Below are positions 52,082 through 63,500 of a stretch of 64,000 bases of DNA, piece after piece. Made by a program: the position numbers and the translations under genes. The stretch is from Tenuifilum thalassicum. GTDB taxonomy: Bacteria > Bacteroidota > Bacteroidia > Bacteroidales > Tenuifilaceae. The DNA lies in assembly GCF_013265555.1 (NCBI RefSeq), contig NZ_CP041345.1, forward strand, positions 2,278,581-2,342,580, in the 5' to 3' direction. Position 1 is the stretch's first letter. Each line of letters opens with the position of its first letter. The notes below the pieces were generated by a model. That model was given only the letters and a program-made list of their open reading frames with translations. It did not search any database and was not told where the DNA came from.

Positions 52082-53065
52082 TTAAAAAGTGGGACAAGGT
52101 AAAGCCTTCCATTTTTTTCTGGCAATTGTCTTTAACAAGATAGATGCGGAAAGTTCATGTGAACCACCAGAGCCAATACCTAAACGTGAAATAGTAAAAT
52201 CGTAGCTATAACCGACACTAATATTGTCGAATTTGTACCCTATCATAAAAGCTAATGCATCGATTCGTTTATTCACCTTACCTTTAGGCATACCTCGCCA
52301 CCAAAATCCAAAACTTAAGGGTTCGTTCATAAAATAGAAACCTAAGTCGAGCTGTTTATACTCACCCTGTACTCTAAAATTAAAAGCGGCTGTTACACTT
52401 TGTTCTATCTTGCTCATTAGGAACCCTTTGGTAATGTAGCGATATCCTCCATAAACCGAAAACTTAAATGGAGTTCGTGCATCGTCGTTATAAAATGAGT
52501 TAACGGGTCGAAGCATATGGTCCCAAGTAACCCCAAACCAAGCGTTATAGGAATAGGCCATAACAGAAGTAGCCACATCAATATCCCAAACAGAAGATTT
52601 TCCAGGATATATTAGCGAACTTGGCGGTGCAGGATCTAAGGCTAACTGATCGCCAAATGTAAGGTTGAAAAAGTTTAGTGAGATTTGCTGAACATAAAAG
52701 CCCAAACCAGGACGAATATGAATATCGGGCGTAGGAGTGAAGTCGTAGGAATAAAGAGTTCCTATGCGGGTATTACCAAAGTTCCCAACTCCTGCCTGGT
52801 CGCGTTGAGCAACTAACCCCACCCCACTTTTAAAGGCTGTCATATTATAATCCCACGAAACTCCATATGTTTGAAACCCATGCGGTACGCCAATCCACTG
52901 ATTTCGATAGTTAACCACTGCTCTTTGTCCTGGAACCCCACCTGCAAAAGATGGGCCCAAATACATAGGATTAGAATAGAATTGAGTAAAATGCGAATCT
53001 TGTGCACATGCTCCAATGTTAAGAGCAAATGATATAATAGTACATAAAAGAAACCTTCGAAACAT
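52082..53065 (-). CDS. PorP/SprF family type IX secretion membrane protein
   Basis: 327 residues. Signal peptide (MFRRFLLCTIISFALNIGACAQ), then the family start DSHFTQFYSNPMYLGPSFAGG and an outer-membrane beta-barrel with the end EDNISVGYSYDFTISRLG-like (FDNISVGYSYDFTISRLGIGSGGSHELSASI). PorP/SprF proteins assist secretion and surface attachment of large T9SS type B cargo. It begins 5 nt after the giant PKD protein stop, the usual SprB/SprF-like pairing, so it is probably dedicated to that cargo. Confidence 0.92.
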   Translation of the reverse strand: MFRRFLLCTIISFALNIGACAQDSHFTQFYSNPMYLGPSFAGGVPGQRAVVNYRNQWIGVPHGFQTYGVSWDYNMTAFKSGVGLVAQRDQAGVGNFGNTRIGTLYSYDFTPTPDIHIRPGLGFYVQQISLNFFNLTFGDQLALDPAPPSSLIYPGKSSVWDIDVATSVMAYSYNAWFGVTWDHMLRPVNSFYNDDARTPFKFSVYGGYRYITKGFLMSKIEQSVTAAFNFRVQGEYKQLDLGFYFMNEPLSFGFWWRGMPKGKVNKRIDALAFMIGYKFDNISVGYSYDFTISRLGIGSGGSHELSASILLKTIARKKWKALPCPTF

Positions 53066-53070
53066 TTTAA

Positions 53071-56000
53071 CTACCTAATTAAAGTTACTGTACCTCGTTT
53101 ATCAAACACTTTACCATTGGTATATTTACCAATTGCACGCCAAACGTACACACCTTGTTCAGCAAGGCGACCATTTATATAACCATCCCAACCAATGTTC
53201 ACATCTCTAGATGTAAATACTTGTTCTCCCCATCTAGTAAATATCATCAATTTATATTCAACTACGCCATAATGAATCGGGTGGAAAACCTCGTTTGTCA
53301 TATCATGATCGTCGTATGAACCGCCATTTGGACCACTAGGATTGGGCTTGAAAGCATCTGGAAATTTCACGTAACCAATACCTTCAACCCATACTGCAGG
53401 ATATTTTGATATGGAGTCGATACATACAGCATCGGGATACTTACGAGAAGCCCAAAGTGATACCCTATACTCCCCCATTTCTTTATAAATATGGTTAGGA
53501 TCTTTAACATCTAAATACTGTGTTCCATCTCCCATATCCCAATCATATGTACAAGAATCACAGTTGGTTGTAAGATTTTGCAATCGAACCTCGGCATCGG
53601 GTAACATAACCCGCTGAGGGTATGCAACAAAGTCGGCTTTTGGAGTTGGGTAAACTCTTATAATTCCATAATCGAAACTCTCACCACCTTCTCCAGTCAC
53701 CTTCAGTTTAACCCTGTAATAACCAGGTTCTGTAAATGTGTGAACTGGCTGGAATTCTTTAACTGGAGGTGTACCATCATCAAAATCCCATTCATAACCA
53801 TCATCGTTGCCATAGAGCGAATTATTAACGAAATGAACCTCATGAGGGGCACATCCATTTGCCTTATTTTGGGTAAAATCGGCAATTGGCTTAGGAGGCA
53901 TTAGATAAACAACCTTTGATGTTGAATCTTTACAGTGGGGGCTATTGATCACTAAGGAAACATCATAAGTAAAGCCTTTCTCCTTATGCCCCCAACGAGT
54001 ATAAGTATGAGTTCCAGGATTTTTTTCAGTACTAGTTGTGTTATCATCAAAATACCAATTGTATGTCCAGGAATCGGCAGCAGGAGATGATTCATTAATT
54101 ATAGAAAAGGTATTATCGGGAAATTCTTTTAAAGGAGGCTCAACGCCAATTAGTGCTTGTGGTGTAGCCCAAATGGTTATCTGCTTAACGGTATCGTCGA
54201 TACAATCGTACTCTGAGAGAGCTGTTAAACGAACATTATAAACCTTGTCGTTTTCGGTATCGTTCAAAAAGGTTTGTGTTGGATTAGTTGAAGATGATGT
54301 GTACCCATCGTCAAAATCCCATTCAAAGAGTTTCGCATTTGTAGAGAGGTTATTGAACTTCACTTCGTGTGGACTACAGTTCTCATAGCCTGGGCTCACA
54401 TCATAGTTGGCAATCACCCTAGGGAAGACCTGAACTGTCTGCGAAACAGAATCGGCACAATCGTGAGGGGTTACAGCCTTCAGCCATATTTGATAAGAAA
54501 CTGGATTACTGTCGAGGTTATCAAACTGATGCAGCATATTATCATGCAAAGTGGTAATGCTATCGGTACCATCTCCAAAGTCGTATGTAAAGGTGAGGTT
54601 CGTTCCTAAGGTATTATTCTGTATTTCAACATCGAAAGGAGGGCATGAGATATAATCGCCAGTCAGTTCCATTGCTGCATAAGGTCGTGGATAAACTGTA
54701 ACATCTTTTTTTACAGAATCTACGCAGCCATGTTCGCTTTTCGCTGTTAAGGTTACAGTAAATGTCTTATCGTTATTTGTATCGGGGTTCTTGTACTCCT
54801 CAACGGGTTCGAACTCGTAGCTATGATTACCATTTCCAAACTTCCATATAAACTCATTATTAGAGCTAAAGGCCTGCGTTTGGTTCACAAACTCAACACG
54901 ATGAGGTGTACAGCCTGCAAAATTTGCGTCAAAATCGGGGTAGATGCGAGGGTAAATATTTAAAGGTAATGTTTTAACATCGAAACAGGTAGGATCGTCG
55001 CGATACGATGTGGTTAGGGTAATTGATGGATTATCAATGTTTAGAGTGATATTAATATACTCATGCGCTAATGGCTGTTCGTCGGATGATGTTTGGCCGT
55101 CGCCAAAGTCCCAGTTATACTGATACAACGGAGAAGTTGACACGTTATTTAATCCAACTGTAACAGGAGAACAACCTTCTGTTTTGTCCCATGTAAAATC
55201 GGCAACCATTTTAGGATTAACTGTAATTGTGCTGCTTGTACTATCGCTGCAGCCAATAGCATTAACTGCTTTTAGCCAAACAGTATAATTAGCTAGCTGC
55301 TCTTTACTACTATTGGAAAATGTAATTCCAGAAGGATTCTCTTGATCGGTTTGTTTGCCATTACCGAAATCCCACAAGTAAGATCCCAGTCCTGTTGAAT
55401 TATTAGTAAAATCAACAGATAATGGGTTACAGCCTCTGTTAATGCTTGGAGTAAAAGAGGTTATCACCTTTGGGTAGATATCAATAAACTCTTTCTGAAT
55501 AGTGCTACGACAGGTTAGGCCACTATTTGAGTGGTTTTGTGTTGCTGTGAGAGTAATAGTTGGTTTAAAAACTGTATTGGGCTGGTCATTATCAAAGGTA
55601 TAAACATGTTCAAGAGTGGGCCTAGATGTTACTTGTTGTTGAGCCACACCATTTAGAGTATACCCGTAGTCCCAGCTAAAGGTTGAGCCATTGAGAGATG
55701 TGTTGGTAAACTTAACATCAAAAGGAACACAGATGCTATCGTAGGTCATGGTAAAATCTGCTTCGACCCTAGGATGAATAGTTACAGGCACATCAACAGA
55801 TTTTTCACATCCATTTGCATTTAACGCAGTAAGCGAAACTGTGAATACCTTGTCGGTAGAGGTTCTATTATCGAAATAATGGTCAAAATTATCCTGCAAA
55901 TCTGTTGAATAGCTTTGACCATCCTTAAAATCCCATGTATACACCAAATCGCCACCAGTAGAACTATTAGTAAAGGTAATTGGGCTACCTGGGCAGGCAA

Positions 56001-59000
56001 ATTGTTGAAGTGATGCTGCCTGAGGTACTAAACGTGGGTAAACCTTAAGGGTTTTAGAAACAGGTTGACTAACACAAGCTCCATTAGCATTTGAGGTTAT
56101 TAGGGTTATTGTATGGGTTGAAATATTATCGGGATCAGGATTATCTGCCTGATAGGTAAAAGGTGTAGAATTGTTGCGGGTTTCATTAGGGAATAACCCA
56201 CCAAACGACCATTCGTATGAAGTTGCACCAACTCCAGTAGGCGTAAATGATACATCAAACGGCGTACACTCACCGCTCATTTGCATGGTAAAGCCATTGG
56301 TTAGCTTAGGGTGAACAGTAACATCAAGTGTTTCGGTGTCGGAGCATCCATGAACATTAGAGGCGGTAAGAGTTACTGTATATGTTTTATCGTTTTGGGT
56401 ATCGTCATTATTAAAAGTGTGACTAACTGATTTACTAGTTGATGTGAGACCATCGCCAAAATCCCAATTAACGTATTGAGGGTGAGTTGCCGTTCCATTA
56501 ACTATACTAGTGCTGTTAAATGAAACAGAAGCTCCCTCGCAAATAACCTGATCGGAATTGGGTGTAAAACTTGCTGTAACGCCAGGGTAAACCCTTACGG
56601 GGATTTTAGACTCGTTTGTACAGCCTGCGGAATTAGAAACCCTTAGAGTAACATCATATAGCTGTTCTGTTCCGGTTAGGTTATCCTGAGTGTGAGGAAT
56701 AGTTTTAGGTACTGTAGCAGAAGTAAACGACTGATCATAGCCGCCATCGCCATCAAAATCGAACTCATAAGATGATATTCCAGGATACTTAGTAAGCGAG
56801 ATGCTATAATCATGCGGAGCACAACCAACAAGATTATCGATACTAAACTCCGACTTAATATATGGATATAAAGTTAGCTGCTTTGTTACAGGCTGTGAAG
56901 AACAGCCATGTTCCGATTTAGCAACTAGAGTGATATCAAATGTCTTATTATTCTCGGTAACATTATTAAATGAGTGTACAGGGTCGCGTTCGTTAGATGT
57001 GGAGCCATCGCCAAAACTCCAGCTATAGGTAGCATTATTCAAAACACCACCTCCCGAGTACTCACTAAGGTTCGTAAGAGTTAGTGTTTGAGGGTTACAT
57101 AATGGACCTGTAGGTAGGCTAAAGTCGGCAGTAACCTCTGGATAGATTGGAATTGGCGTGTCAAGTTCTTTAGAACGAGTACAACCAGCAAGGTTAACAA
57201 CAGTAAGTTTTGGTTTGAAGTTGCTGATTGCCCCCGTCTGGTTAACCTCTTGACGGGTAAAAACATCCTGTTGAGTAGTTTGGTCAAATGTAGCATCAAT
57301 AGTTCCGTCATTATTCCAATCCCATCGATATTCGCTAATACCTGCATACTTCTGAACATCAAAACTCAGATCAACTGGGGAGCAGTTTGTATTATTTAAA
57401 ACCGTAAAATCGGCATCTACAAAAGGCTGAACAGTAACAGGAGTTGGATTAGAAAGGAATTGGCATCCTTTGTCGGAAAGGGCACGAAACTGAATATCGT
57501 AATTATGGGCAAATGCATCGTAATTTTGAATGTTATACGTGGTTGTTGGTTGAGTAGAAATTACATTAGAATTACCACCCTCTGAAAGAATCCACTCAAT
57601 TGTGCTACCATTAGTAATGTTTGTTGCGCTAAGATTAACCGCTAAAGGCGAACAGGTCACATCGCCTTGAGTTGCAATAGCAACATCGGCATATGGCGTT
57701 GGGTTAACAGTAATGGTTTGCGAAAAAGTATTTGTACATCCACCAGCGTTTTGCACTTTAATACCAACGGTTGTAGTTGTGGTTCTGTTAAACACCCAAT
57801 TGCCAGGATCGCTACTTTCAAAAGTGCCATCGCCATCTTTATCCCAATAGGTATTTGTAATACCACCCGTGCTATTATTAATGATAGGTATAGCTTCACC
57901 AGAACAGATTTCAACCTTGTCAACTGCAAAACTTGCTCTTATATATGGCTGAATAGTAACAGGTACAGGTTTAGTTACAGAGCAATAGTTATACTTATCG
58001 GTAATTGTGAGCTGAGCATTTAAATTCTTTGGGTTGGGGTCGTAATTGTAATAAGTATGTGTAGGATCGGGCGATGAAGATGTTGCGCCATCGCCAAAAT
58101 CCCATCGAAAAGTTGCGGTACCGCTATTCCCAATTGGGTTTGCCTTAAAATCGACAGTTAACGGATGGCAATCGTCGGGGTTTGATTTGGCATCCAGAAC
58201 AGGATTTATATCAATGAAAGGGTAAACCAAAATATCCTTAGAAAAAGTTTTCTGGCAAATACCTGTAGCATCAACAACCATTTGTGTAATGGTATATCGT
58301 AACGTATCCGATCCATTGTTAGTAAAAGGTACAGAAAAAGTTGGAGAGTTATTTAAACCCTCGTCTGGATCGTTCCAATCACCATCGCTATTAAAATCCC
58401 ACCAGCTTTGAGCCGCACCCGTGGCATTATTAATAATTGTAGGTTGAAACGGTGAGCAACCCTCAAAGTGATCGGTTGTAAAACCTGGATATATAGGATC
58501 AGAAACCAAAAAGTTAACCTCGCGAGTATCGGATAGCCCACAGGCACCGCTAACTGTAACTGTGTATTTTAAAGAACGAGTAATATTCGTAGCAACAGGG
58601 GTAGGACTTGCAGGATCGTCTAAAAAATCGCTTGGTGACCAAAGGTAGTGAGTACCTCCGCTAGCATATAGCTGCCTTGAATCGCCATAACAAATTTTAC
58701 CACCCTGTGACTCGTTAACAACGACAAAAGCATCGGGGTTAAAGGTATTAAAGTCGGAAAAATAGCCATAAAAAGCATCAGCATTTGGATGTCCGTTTAA
58801 AATACCTAAGTGAAAAACATCCTTTGTGTTTTCCAATAAGTAAGCCTCATCAACACCTGCTTGTATATTATCTGCTTTAAACCGTGCATACCTCCATTCA
58901 TCGAAAGGAGGAGTGGTACCCACATCTGTATAGCTTGCTGGATCATTAAGCCCAGGGATAATACCAGTTACATCATTACCATTTTTATCGTAAAGTTTAA

Positions 59001-60327
59001 ATCCATCTTCGGCACCCTTGCGGACAAGAATATTCATGTAAAACTCATAATACTTAGATCCATACCCATTATCGTAGTCGGCTTTAGTCCTATTAAAACC
59101 CACACGAGAAGAGCCGGTGCATGTAGAAATGGTTGGAATAATTGCACCAGCAACCTGAGTTTGAGTACCATTCCCAAAACCCGATAGGTGGAAAACGTAA
59201 ACAGGATTATCGGTCTCAATTGTTGTAATAAGATTTGCTGAAGGGATTTGAACAGGCAGCACCCCTCTTTCATTTATAGTTCCTACCGACACTCCATTTA
59301 CTTTTACATTGGTATTATTTGCAGTAGCCAAGACATAAACGTATTCTTGGGTATCGGCTAAAACTCCACGCACAACAGCATAGTGGTTTCCTATATGATC
59401 AGTAGGCACTAGCTGATCGCCAACAAAATCGACACCACCCCCAGGGCTAACCATATCGTGCCGGGTATTTATTGCAATATCACCGCCGCTTACTACCTCC
59501 ACCTTGGTTCCTGCTAGCGTTTTGTTAGGATCAACCTTGTATGCAACCTGACTGTCATTTTTGTAGGGTGCAATTATTGCTGTTTCCCCCCTATTGAGCC
59601 AAATGGTAAATGGGACATTTGCTGGTTTGAAACCGCTTGGATAAACAAAAACATCGGCTGTAGGAGTAATGCGAATTTCGGTATTATCCTCCGTAGCAAC
59701 AATCTCAAATGAATTATAGGGTCGGTATTTATAGTTAGCATTATTTGCTACATATTGTGAAATACCATAAGTGGTCTCGAATGGAATATAAAAGGTTCTC
59801 CCCAATGCGTTCTTACCTTTAAGGGCAAGCAGTTCCATATTATAGATAGCACTAATCTCGTAGTATACGGTTACTGGGGAGGTTGCCTCAATAAGCAAAC
59901 CCTTATTATTTTTATTGATATAGGGATTAGGAATCGCAGTATTCGAAGATGTCCATAAAAGCCTGTTCTCGATAGATGTTGCTGGAGTGGTCTTATCATC
60001 ACCTATTAGATTTAAAGCAGCCAAATCAATAGTATAGGTCCGATTAGCTGGAATGTCAATTACTAAAGGGCTTCCTCCATTAAAAACTGCAGCATTAGCA
60101 GGCATCGATATGGTAACCCTACTTGCAAGAGTACCTGTTGTTATTCTAAGAAAAACCGGATAACCCTTATTTCCTGGAGAAGACTCGTTTCCATTCCAAT
60201 GGTAACGATTTATTTCGGGAACACTAAACCAAAACTCCGTATCAGTTTGCGCATTTACCTTATAATCAGAAAAAAAGGACAGGATAAACAACACAAAAGT
60301 AGCAGTAGAAATCTTCCTCAACACCAT
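53071..60327 (-). CDS. Giant PKD-repeat surface protein with gliding-type T9SS C-terminal domain
   Basis: 2418 residues. Signal peptide at 1-27 (ends VNAQ). Residues about 28-590 resemble an IgGFc-binding-type N-terminal region (EFWFSVPEINRY, PANRTYTIDL, VVRGVLADTQEYVYVLATANNTNVKVNG). By eye 19 PKD-like repeats of roughly 85-100 residues follow, each with a CxP-V-F-N-S start, a WDFGDG-like core and a V-A-GC-D end. The end GYVKFPDAFKPNPSG...YKLMIFTRWGEQVFTSRD..GWDGYINGR is the gliding-motility (CHU_C, type B) sorting domain. Probably a cell-surface adhesin, secreted by T9SS with the adjacent SprF. Confidence 0.93.
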   Translation of the reverse strand: MVLRKISTATFVLFILSFFSDYKVNAQTDTEFWFSVPEINRYHWNGNESSPGNKGYPVFLRITTGTLASRVTISMPANAAVFNGGSPLVIDIPANRTYTIDLAALNLIGDDKTTPATSIENRLLWTSSNTAIPNPYINKNNKGLLIEATSPVTVYYEISAIYNMELLALKGKNALGRTFYIPFETTYGISQYVANNANYKYRPYNSFEIVATEDNTEIRITPTADVFVYPSGFKPANVPFTIWLNRGETAIIAPYKNDSQVAYKVDPNKTLAGTKVEVVSGGDIAINTRHDMVSPGGGVDFVGDQLVPTDHIGNHYAVVRGVLADTQEYVYVLATANNTNVKVNGVSVGTINERGVLPVQIPSANLITTIETDNPVYVFHLSGFGNGTQTQVAGAIIPTISTCTGSSRVGFNRTKADYDNGYGSKYYEFYMNILVRKGAEDGFKLYDKNGNDVTGIIPGLNDPASYTDVGTTPPFDEWRYARFKADNIQAGVDEAYLLENTKDVFHLGILNGHPNADAFYGYFSDFNTFNPDAFVVVNESQGGKICYGDSRQLYASGGTHYLWSPSDFLDDPASPTPVATNITRSLKYTVTVSGACGLSDTREVNFLVSDPIYPGFTTDHFEGCSPFQPTIINNATGAAQSWWDFNSDGDWNDPDEGLNNSPTFSVPFTNNGSDTLRYTITQMVVDATGICQKTFSKDILVYPFIDINPVLDAKSNPDDCHPLTVDFKANPIGNSGTATFRWDFGDGATSSSPDPTHTYYNYDPNPKNLNAQLTITDKYNYCSVTKPVPVTIQPYIRASFAVDKVEICSGEAIPIINNSTGGITNTYWDKDGDGTFESSDPGNWVFNRTTTTTVGIKVQNAGGCTNTFSQTITVNPTPYADVAIATQGDVTCSPLAVNLSATNITNGSTIEWILSEGGNSNVISTQPTTTYNIQNYDAFAHNYDIQFRALSDKGCQFLSNPTPVTVQPFVDADFTVLNNTNCSPVDLSFDVQKYAGISEYRWDWNNDGTIDATFDQTTQQDVFTRQEVNQTGAISNFKPKLTVVNLAGCTRSKELDTPIPIYPEVTADFSLPTGPLCNPQTLTLTNLSEYSGGGVLNNATYSWSFGDGSTSNERDPVHSFNNVTENNKTFDITLVAKSEHGCSSQPVTKQLTLYPYIKSEFSIDNLVGCAPHDYSISLTKYPGISSYEFDFDGDGGYDQSFTSATVPKTIPHTQDNLTGTEQLYDVTLRVSNSAGCTNESKIPVRVYPGVTASFTPNSDQVICEGASVSFNSTSIVNGTATHPQYVNWDFGDGLTSTSKSVSHTFNNDDTQNDKTYTVTLTASNVHGCSDTETLDVTVHPKLTNGFTMQMSGECTPFDVSFTPTGVGATSYEWSFGGLFPNETRNNSTPFTYQADNPDPDNISTHTITLITSNANGACVSQPVSKTLKVYPRLVPQAASLQQFACPGSPITFTNSSTGGDLVYTWDFKDGQSYSTDLQDNFDHYFDNRTSTDKVFTVSLTALNANGCEKSVDVPVTIHPRVEADFTMTYDSICVPFDVKFTNTSLNGSTFSWDYGYTLNGVAQQQVTSRPTLEHVYTFDNDQPNTVFKPTITLTATQNHSNSGLTCRSTIQKEFIDIYPKVITSFTPSINRGCNPLSVDFTNNSTGLGSYLWDFGNGKQTDQENPSGITFSNSSKEQLANYTVWLKAVNAIGCSDSTSSTITVNPKMVADFTWDKTEGCSPVTVGLNNVSTSPLYQYNWDFGDGQTSSDEQPLAHEYINITLNIDNPSITLTTSYRDDPTCFDVKTLPLNIYPRIYPDFDANFAGCTPHRVEFVNQTQAFSSNNEFIWKFGNGNHSYEFEPVEEYKNPDTNNDKTFTVTLTAKSEHGCVDSVKKDVTVYPRPYAAMELTGDYISCPPFDVEIQNNTLGTNLTFTYDFGDGTDSITTLHDNMLHQFDNLDSNPVSYQIWLKAVTPHDCADSVSQTVQVFPRVIANYDVSPGYENCSPHEVKFNNLSTNAKLFEWDFDDGYTSSSTNPTQTFLNDTENDKVYNVRLTALSEYDCIDDTVKQITIWATPQALIGVEPPLKEFPDNTFSIINESSPAADSWTYNWYFDDNTTSTEKNPGTHTYTRWGHKEKGFTYDVSLVINSPHCKDSTSKVVYLMPPKPIADFTQNKANGCAPHEVHFVNNSLYGNDDGYEWDFDDGTPPVKEFQPVHTFTEPGYYRVKLKVTGEGGESFDYGIIRVYPTPKADFVAYPQRVMLPDAEVRLQNLTTNCDSCTYDWDMGDGTQYLDVKDPNHIYKEMGEYRVSLWASRKYPDAVCIDSISKYPAVWVEGIGYVKFPDAFKPNPSGPNGGSYDDHDMTNEVFHPIHYGVVEYKLMIFTRWGEQVFTSRDVNIGWDGYINGRLAEQGVYVWRAIGKYTNGKVFDKRGTVTLIR

Positions 60328-60560
60328 CTTCTTAATTTACATTAAAAACGAACCAAAAATATGGATTTAGATGATACTAATCAATATCAATAAGCCTGTT
60401 ATCATTTAACAACTTCCAAAAGTGTTGAATATTCAACGATTCATAAAAATCGCATTTTATATTTATGTTATAAAACATATTTTAAAACGAAACCTTTAAT
60501 ACTTTTACTTTTAGATTAAACAAAAAAAACAGAATTTTGCAGATTAATAAAATATGAGTT

Positions 60561-63500
60561 ATGAGTCGATTATTGTTGTTTGTGTTGTTAACTTTATCCT
60601 TTAATGCAATTGGTCAAACAAAGTACTTATCTGAAGATTTTGAAGGAGGAGTTAAGCCAAGCGGTTGGTCAGAAGAAAGAGTTTCAGGGAATAGGTTCTG
60701 GAGATATCAAAGCGGAGGATATGCATCATCGAGTGCTCCAACATATCATCATCCTTCAAGTGCCCATTCAGGTAGTTATAATGCACTTTTCCAGCAGGAA
60801 CAGGTAGGCCCTTCAACAAAACTCATCACCCCTGAAATAGATTTGAGGTTTTCCACAAAGCCCGTCATAGAGTTTTGGCACGCACAAGAATCGTGGGGGG
60901 CAAATGACATGCTTAAAGTGTACTATAGGCTAAGTCCCACCTCACCCTGGGTTTACCTTATAGAATATCCCAATGCAACAATAGGATGGGTGAAACGCGA
61001 AATAATCTTACCCGAAGAGGCAAAGTCGGCCAAATGCCAGATAGGATTTGAGGGGATATCTAATTGGGGATGGGGAGTTTGCTTAGACGACATTGAAGTT
61101 GTTGAGCGCGGCAACGTTCCAAGAGTTGTATACAGTATTAATGCATTACAAAACAACCAGGATATCCCATCTGGAACTCCTGCAAACCCAATTTTCGCCA
61201 TTGAAATAATAGTTAAAGGAAATACAGGAACGCTTAACCTCTCAAACATTAATGCAACATTTACTGGCACATCAATAAGTGACATATCAAATTGGCAGCT
61301 ATTCTACTCAACCGACACTGTAACCGTTACCAAAAATAAAATCTCATGTACAGTAAATGTCTCAGGTAACACCATTACACTATCTAACATCACACAAGAA
61401 CTCCAAACTGGAGAAAACTACATATTTATTGCTGCTGACATTAGCCAAAGTGCAAACCATGGCGATGAGCTTGATTTAATGCTTTCGCCTAATTCAATCA
61501 CCATAAGTGGCTCAACCTATCCGTCATCAGCATTAAACCCTTCTGGGAAATACACTATTTCAGAATCGCTATTAACAGACGACTTTGAGTCCAGCACATC
61601 TAATTGGACTCTAAGTGGCTCGTGGGAGATTGGAGAACCAACAGGCTCTGGCATTAACGACCCCACATACACTTACAACGGAGCAAAGATTCTTGCTACT
61701 AACCTTAATGGCAACTACCCTGCGGGAATTGAAAAGAACTCCCCGCATGAGGCAATAATAGGTCCAGTAAATGCAAAATACTATCAAGACCTAAAAATAC
61801 AATACAAACGATGGCTAAATATTGACTATTTTGATAAAACAAAAATTTACGTTAGCAACGACAACAAAAACTCATGGACACCAATATGGAATAACAACAA
61901 CCTCATTCTTGATAAAAGTTGGAGAGCCACAACCCACAACATTTCAACCCTAGCAACTCGCAAGCAAGATGTTTGGGTTAAAATAAGTATTGACACAAGC
62001 GATAATTCCACTGAATACGGAGGCTGGAATATCGACAACTTTGCTGTTACAGGCGATTTCATTGCCAGTGATGTAGGAGTAACCTCACTTGTATCGCCAA
62101 AACCATATTGTGGATTAACAAACGCGGAGCAAGTAAAAGTTAAGGTAAAGAACTTTGGTGGCAGCCAAATTAACACTCCCTTTGAGGTAGGATATTCGTT
62201 AGACGGAGGAAGCACCTTTACTAGAGAATCGTTTAACCCAACTGTTGACTTTGAGGGTGAAGTTGAGCTTACCTTTAATCAGAAAGCAGATTTAAGCACA
62301 CCAGGGTTAAAAAACATTGTCGTTAAAACCTTTCACCCAGATGATGAGGATAACACAAATGATGCTTTTAGCATAAAGTTCTTTGTTTATCCAACTGTTG
62401 AGCCTCCTATAAGCTATTCCTTTGAAAACTCCACTCAATACTGGTATGGACACGGCACCAACAGCACAATTGCGTGGGGGAAGCCGCAGGGCAATGTCCT
62501 AAACAAAGCCTATGATGGCGTGAATGCTTGGGTAACAAACTTAAAGTATAGCCATAATCCCAATGAAACATCAATACTAGAAAGCCCATGTTTTAACATA
62601 TCAAGCCTTAACTATCCCATACTGTCGTTTTATTTCATGATGCAAGTTGAAGAAGGAATTGATGGTTTTAACATTGAATACAGCATAGACGGCGGAGCTA
62701 CTTGGCAGTTACTAAACTCTCATCCAGGCTACTCACAAAATTGGTACGATACGCCAACAGTAACCGCACTTGGCACTGCTGGCTGGAGTAAAAACACTCA
62801 AAACTTTAAGTATGCATCAACACTACTTCCAAACGATGCTTTACTTGCCGGAAATATTAAGCTGCGTTTTGTTTTTAAATCAAACGCAACAAATAACTAC
62901 GAAGGTGTAGCTATTGACAACATAGTAATCAAAGAACTACCATACGACATAGGCATTTCACAACTCAACGCACCCACCGATGCCTGCGAAATTGGAAAGG
63001 TTCCCTTAAATATCACCTTAAAAAATTACGGCTACAAACCCCTGCCAGCCAATCTAAAAATACCAATAGTTGCAAAAATAGATGGACTCTCATATAAAGA
63101 TACCATTACACTAGCTTCTCAAATTGGGGAAAATGGCAATTTAGAATACACCACAACATTTAAGCACAACTTCAACAAAGCCAAGTTCTATCAAGTTAAT
63201 ATCTACACTAACATTAAAGAAGATAGGGATAGAACTAACGACACGCTAAAAACACAAGTTGAAGTTTATGGAATGCCAGGATACACACTTGGTGCAGATA
63301 TTGGGACTCTACAAGTTGACACAGTAACATTAGATGCTGGGAGCGGCTACAGCGCCTATCAGTGGAAAACCAAAATCCCCGCTACAGCGTCTTCTTGGTC
63401 TACTGGTAAAACAACACAAACTTATAATGCCACGGAGGTTAGCTATGGACTATACGCAATTGCAGTAACTAATAGCAGGGGTTGCCAAGCTCATGATACA

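Noticed and set aside
54000-58200. Repetitive DNA that might be a CRISPR array or tandem DNA repeat
   Set aside because: The periodicity is about 270 bases at the protein level (PKD repeats); no short identical repeats with unique spacers are present.
60604-60807. 67-codon plus-strand ORF near the start of the last gene
   Set aside because: It is out of frame with the long open frame beginning at 60561, which has a signal peptide and recognisable domains.
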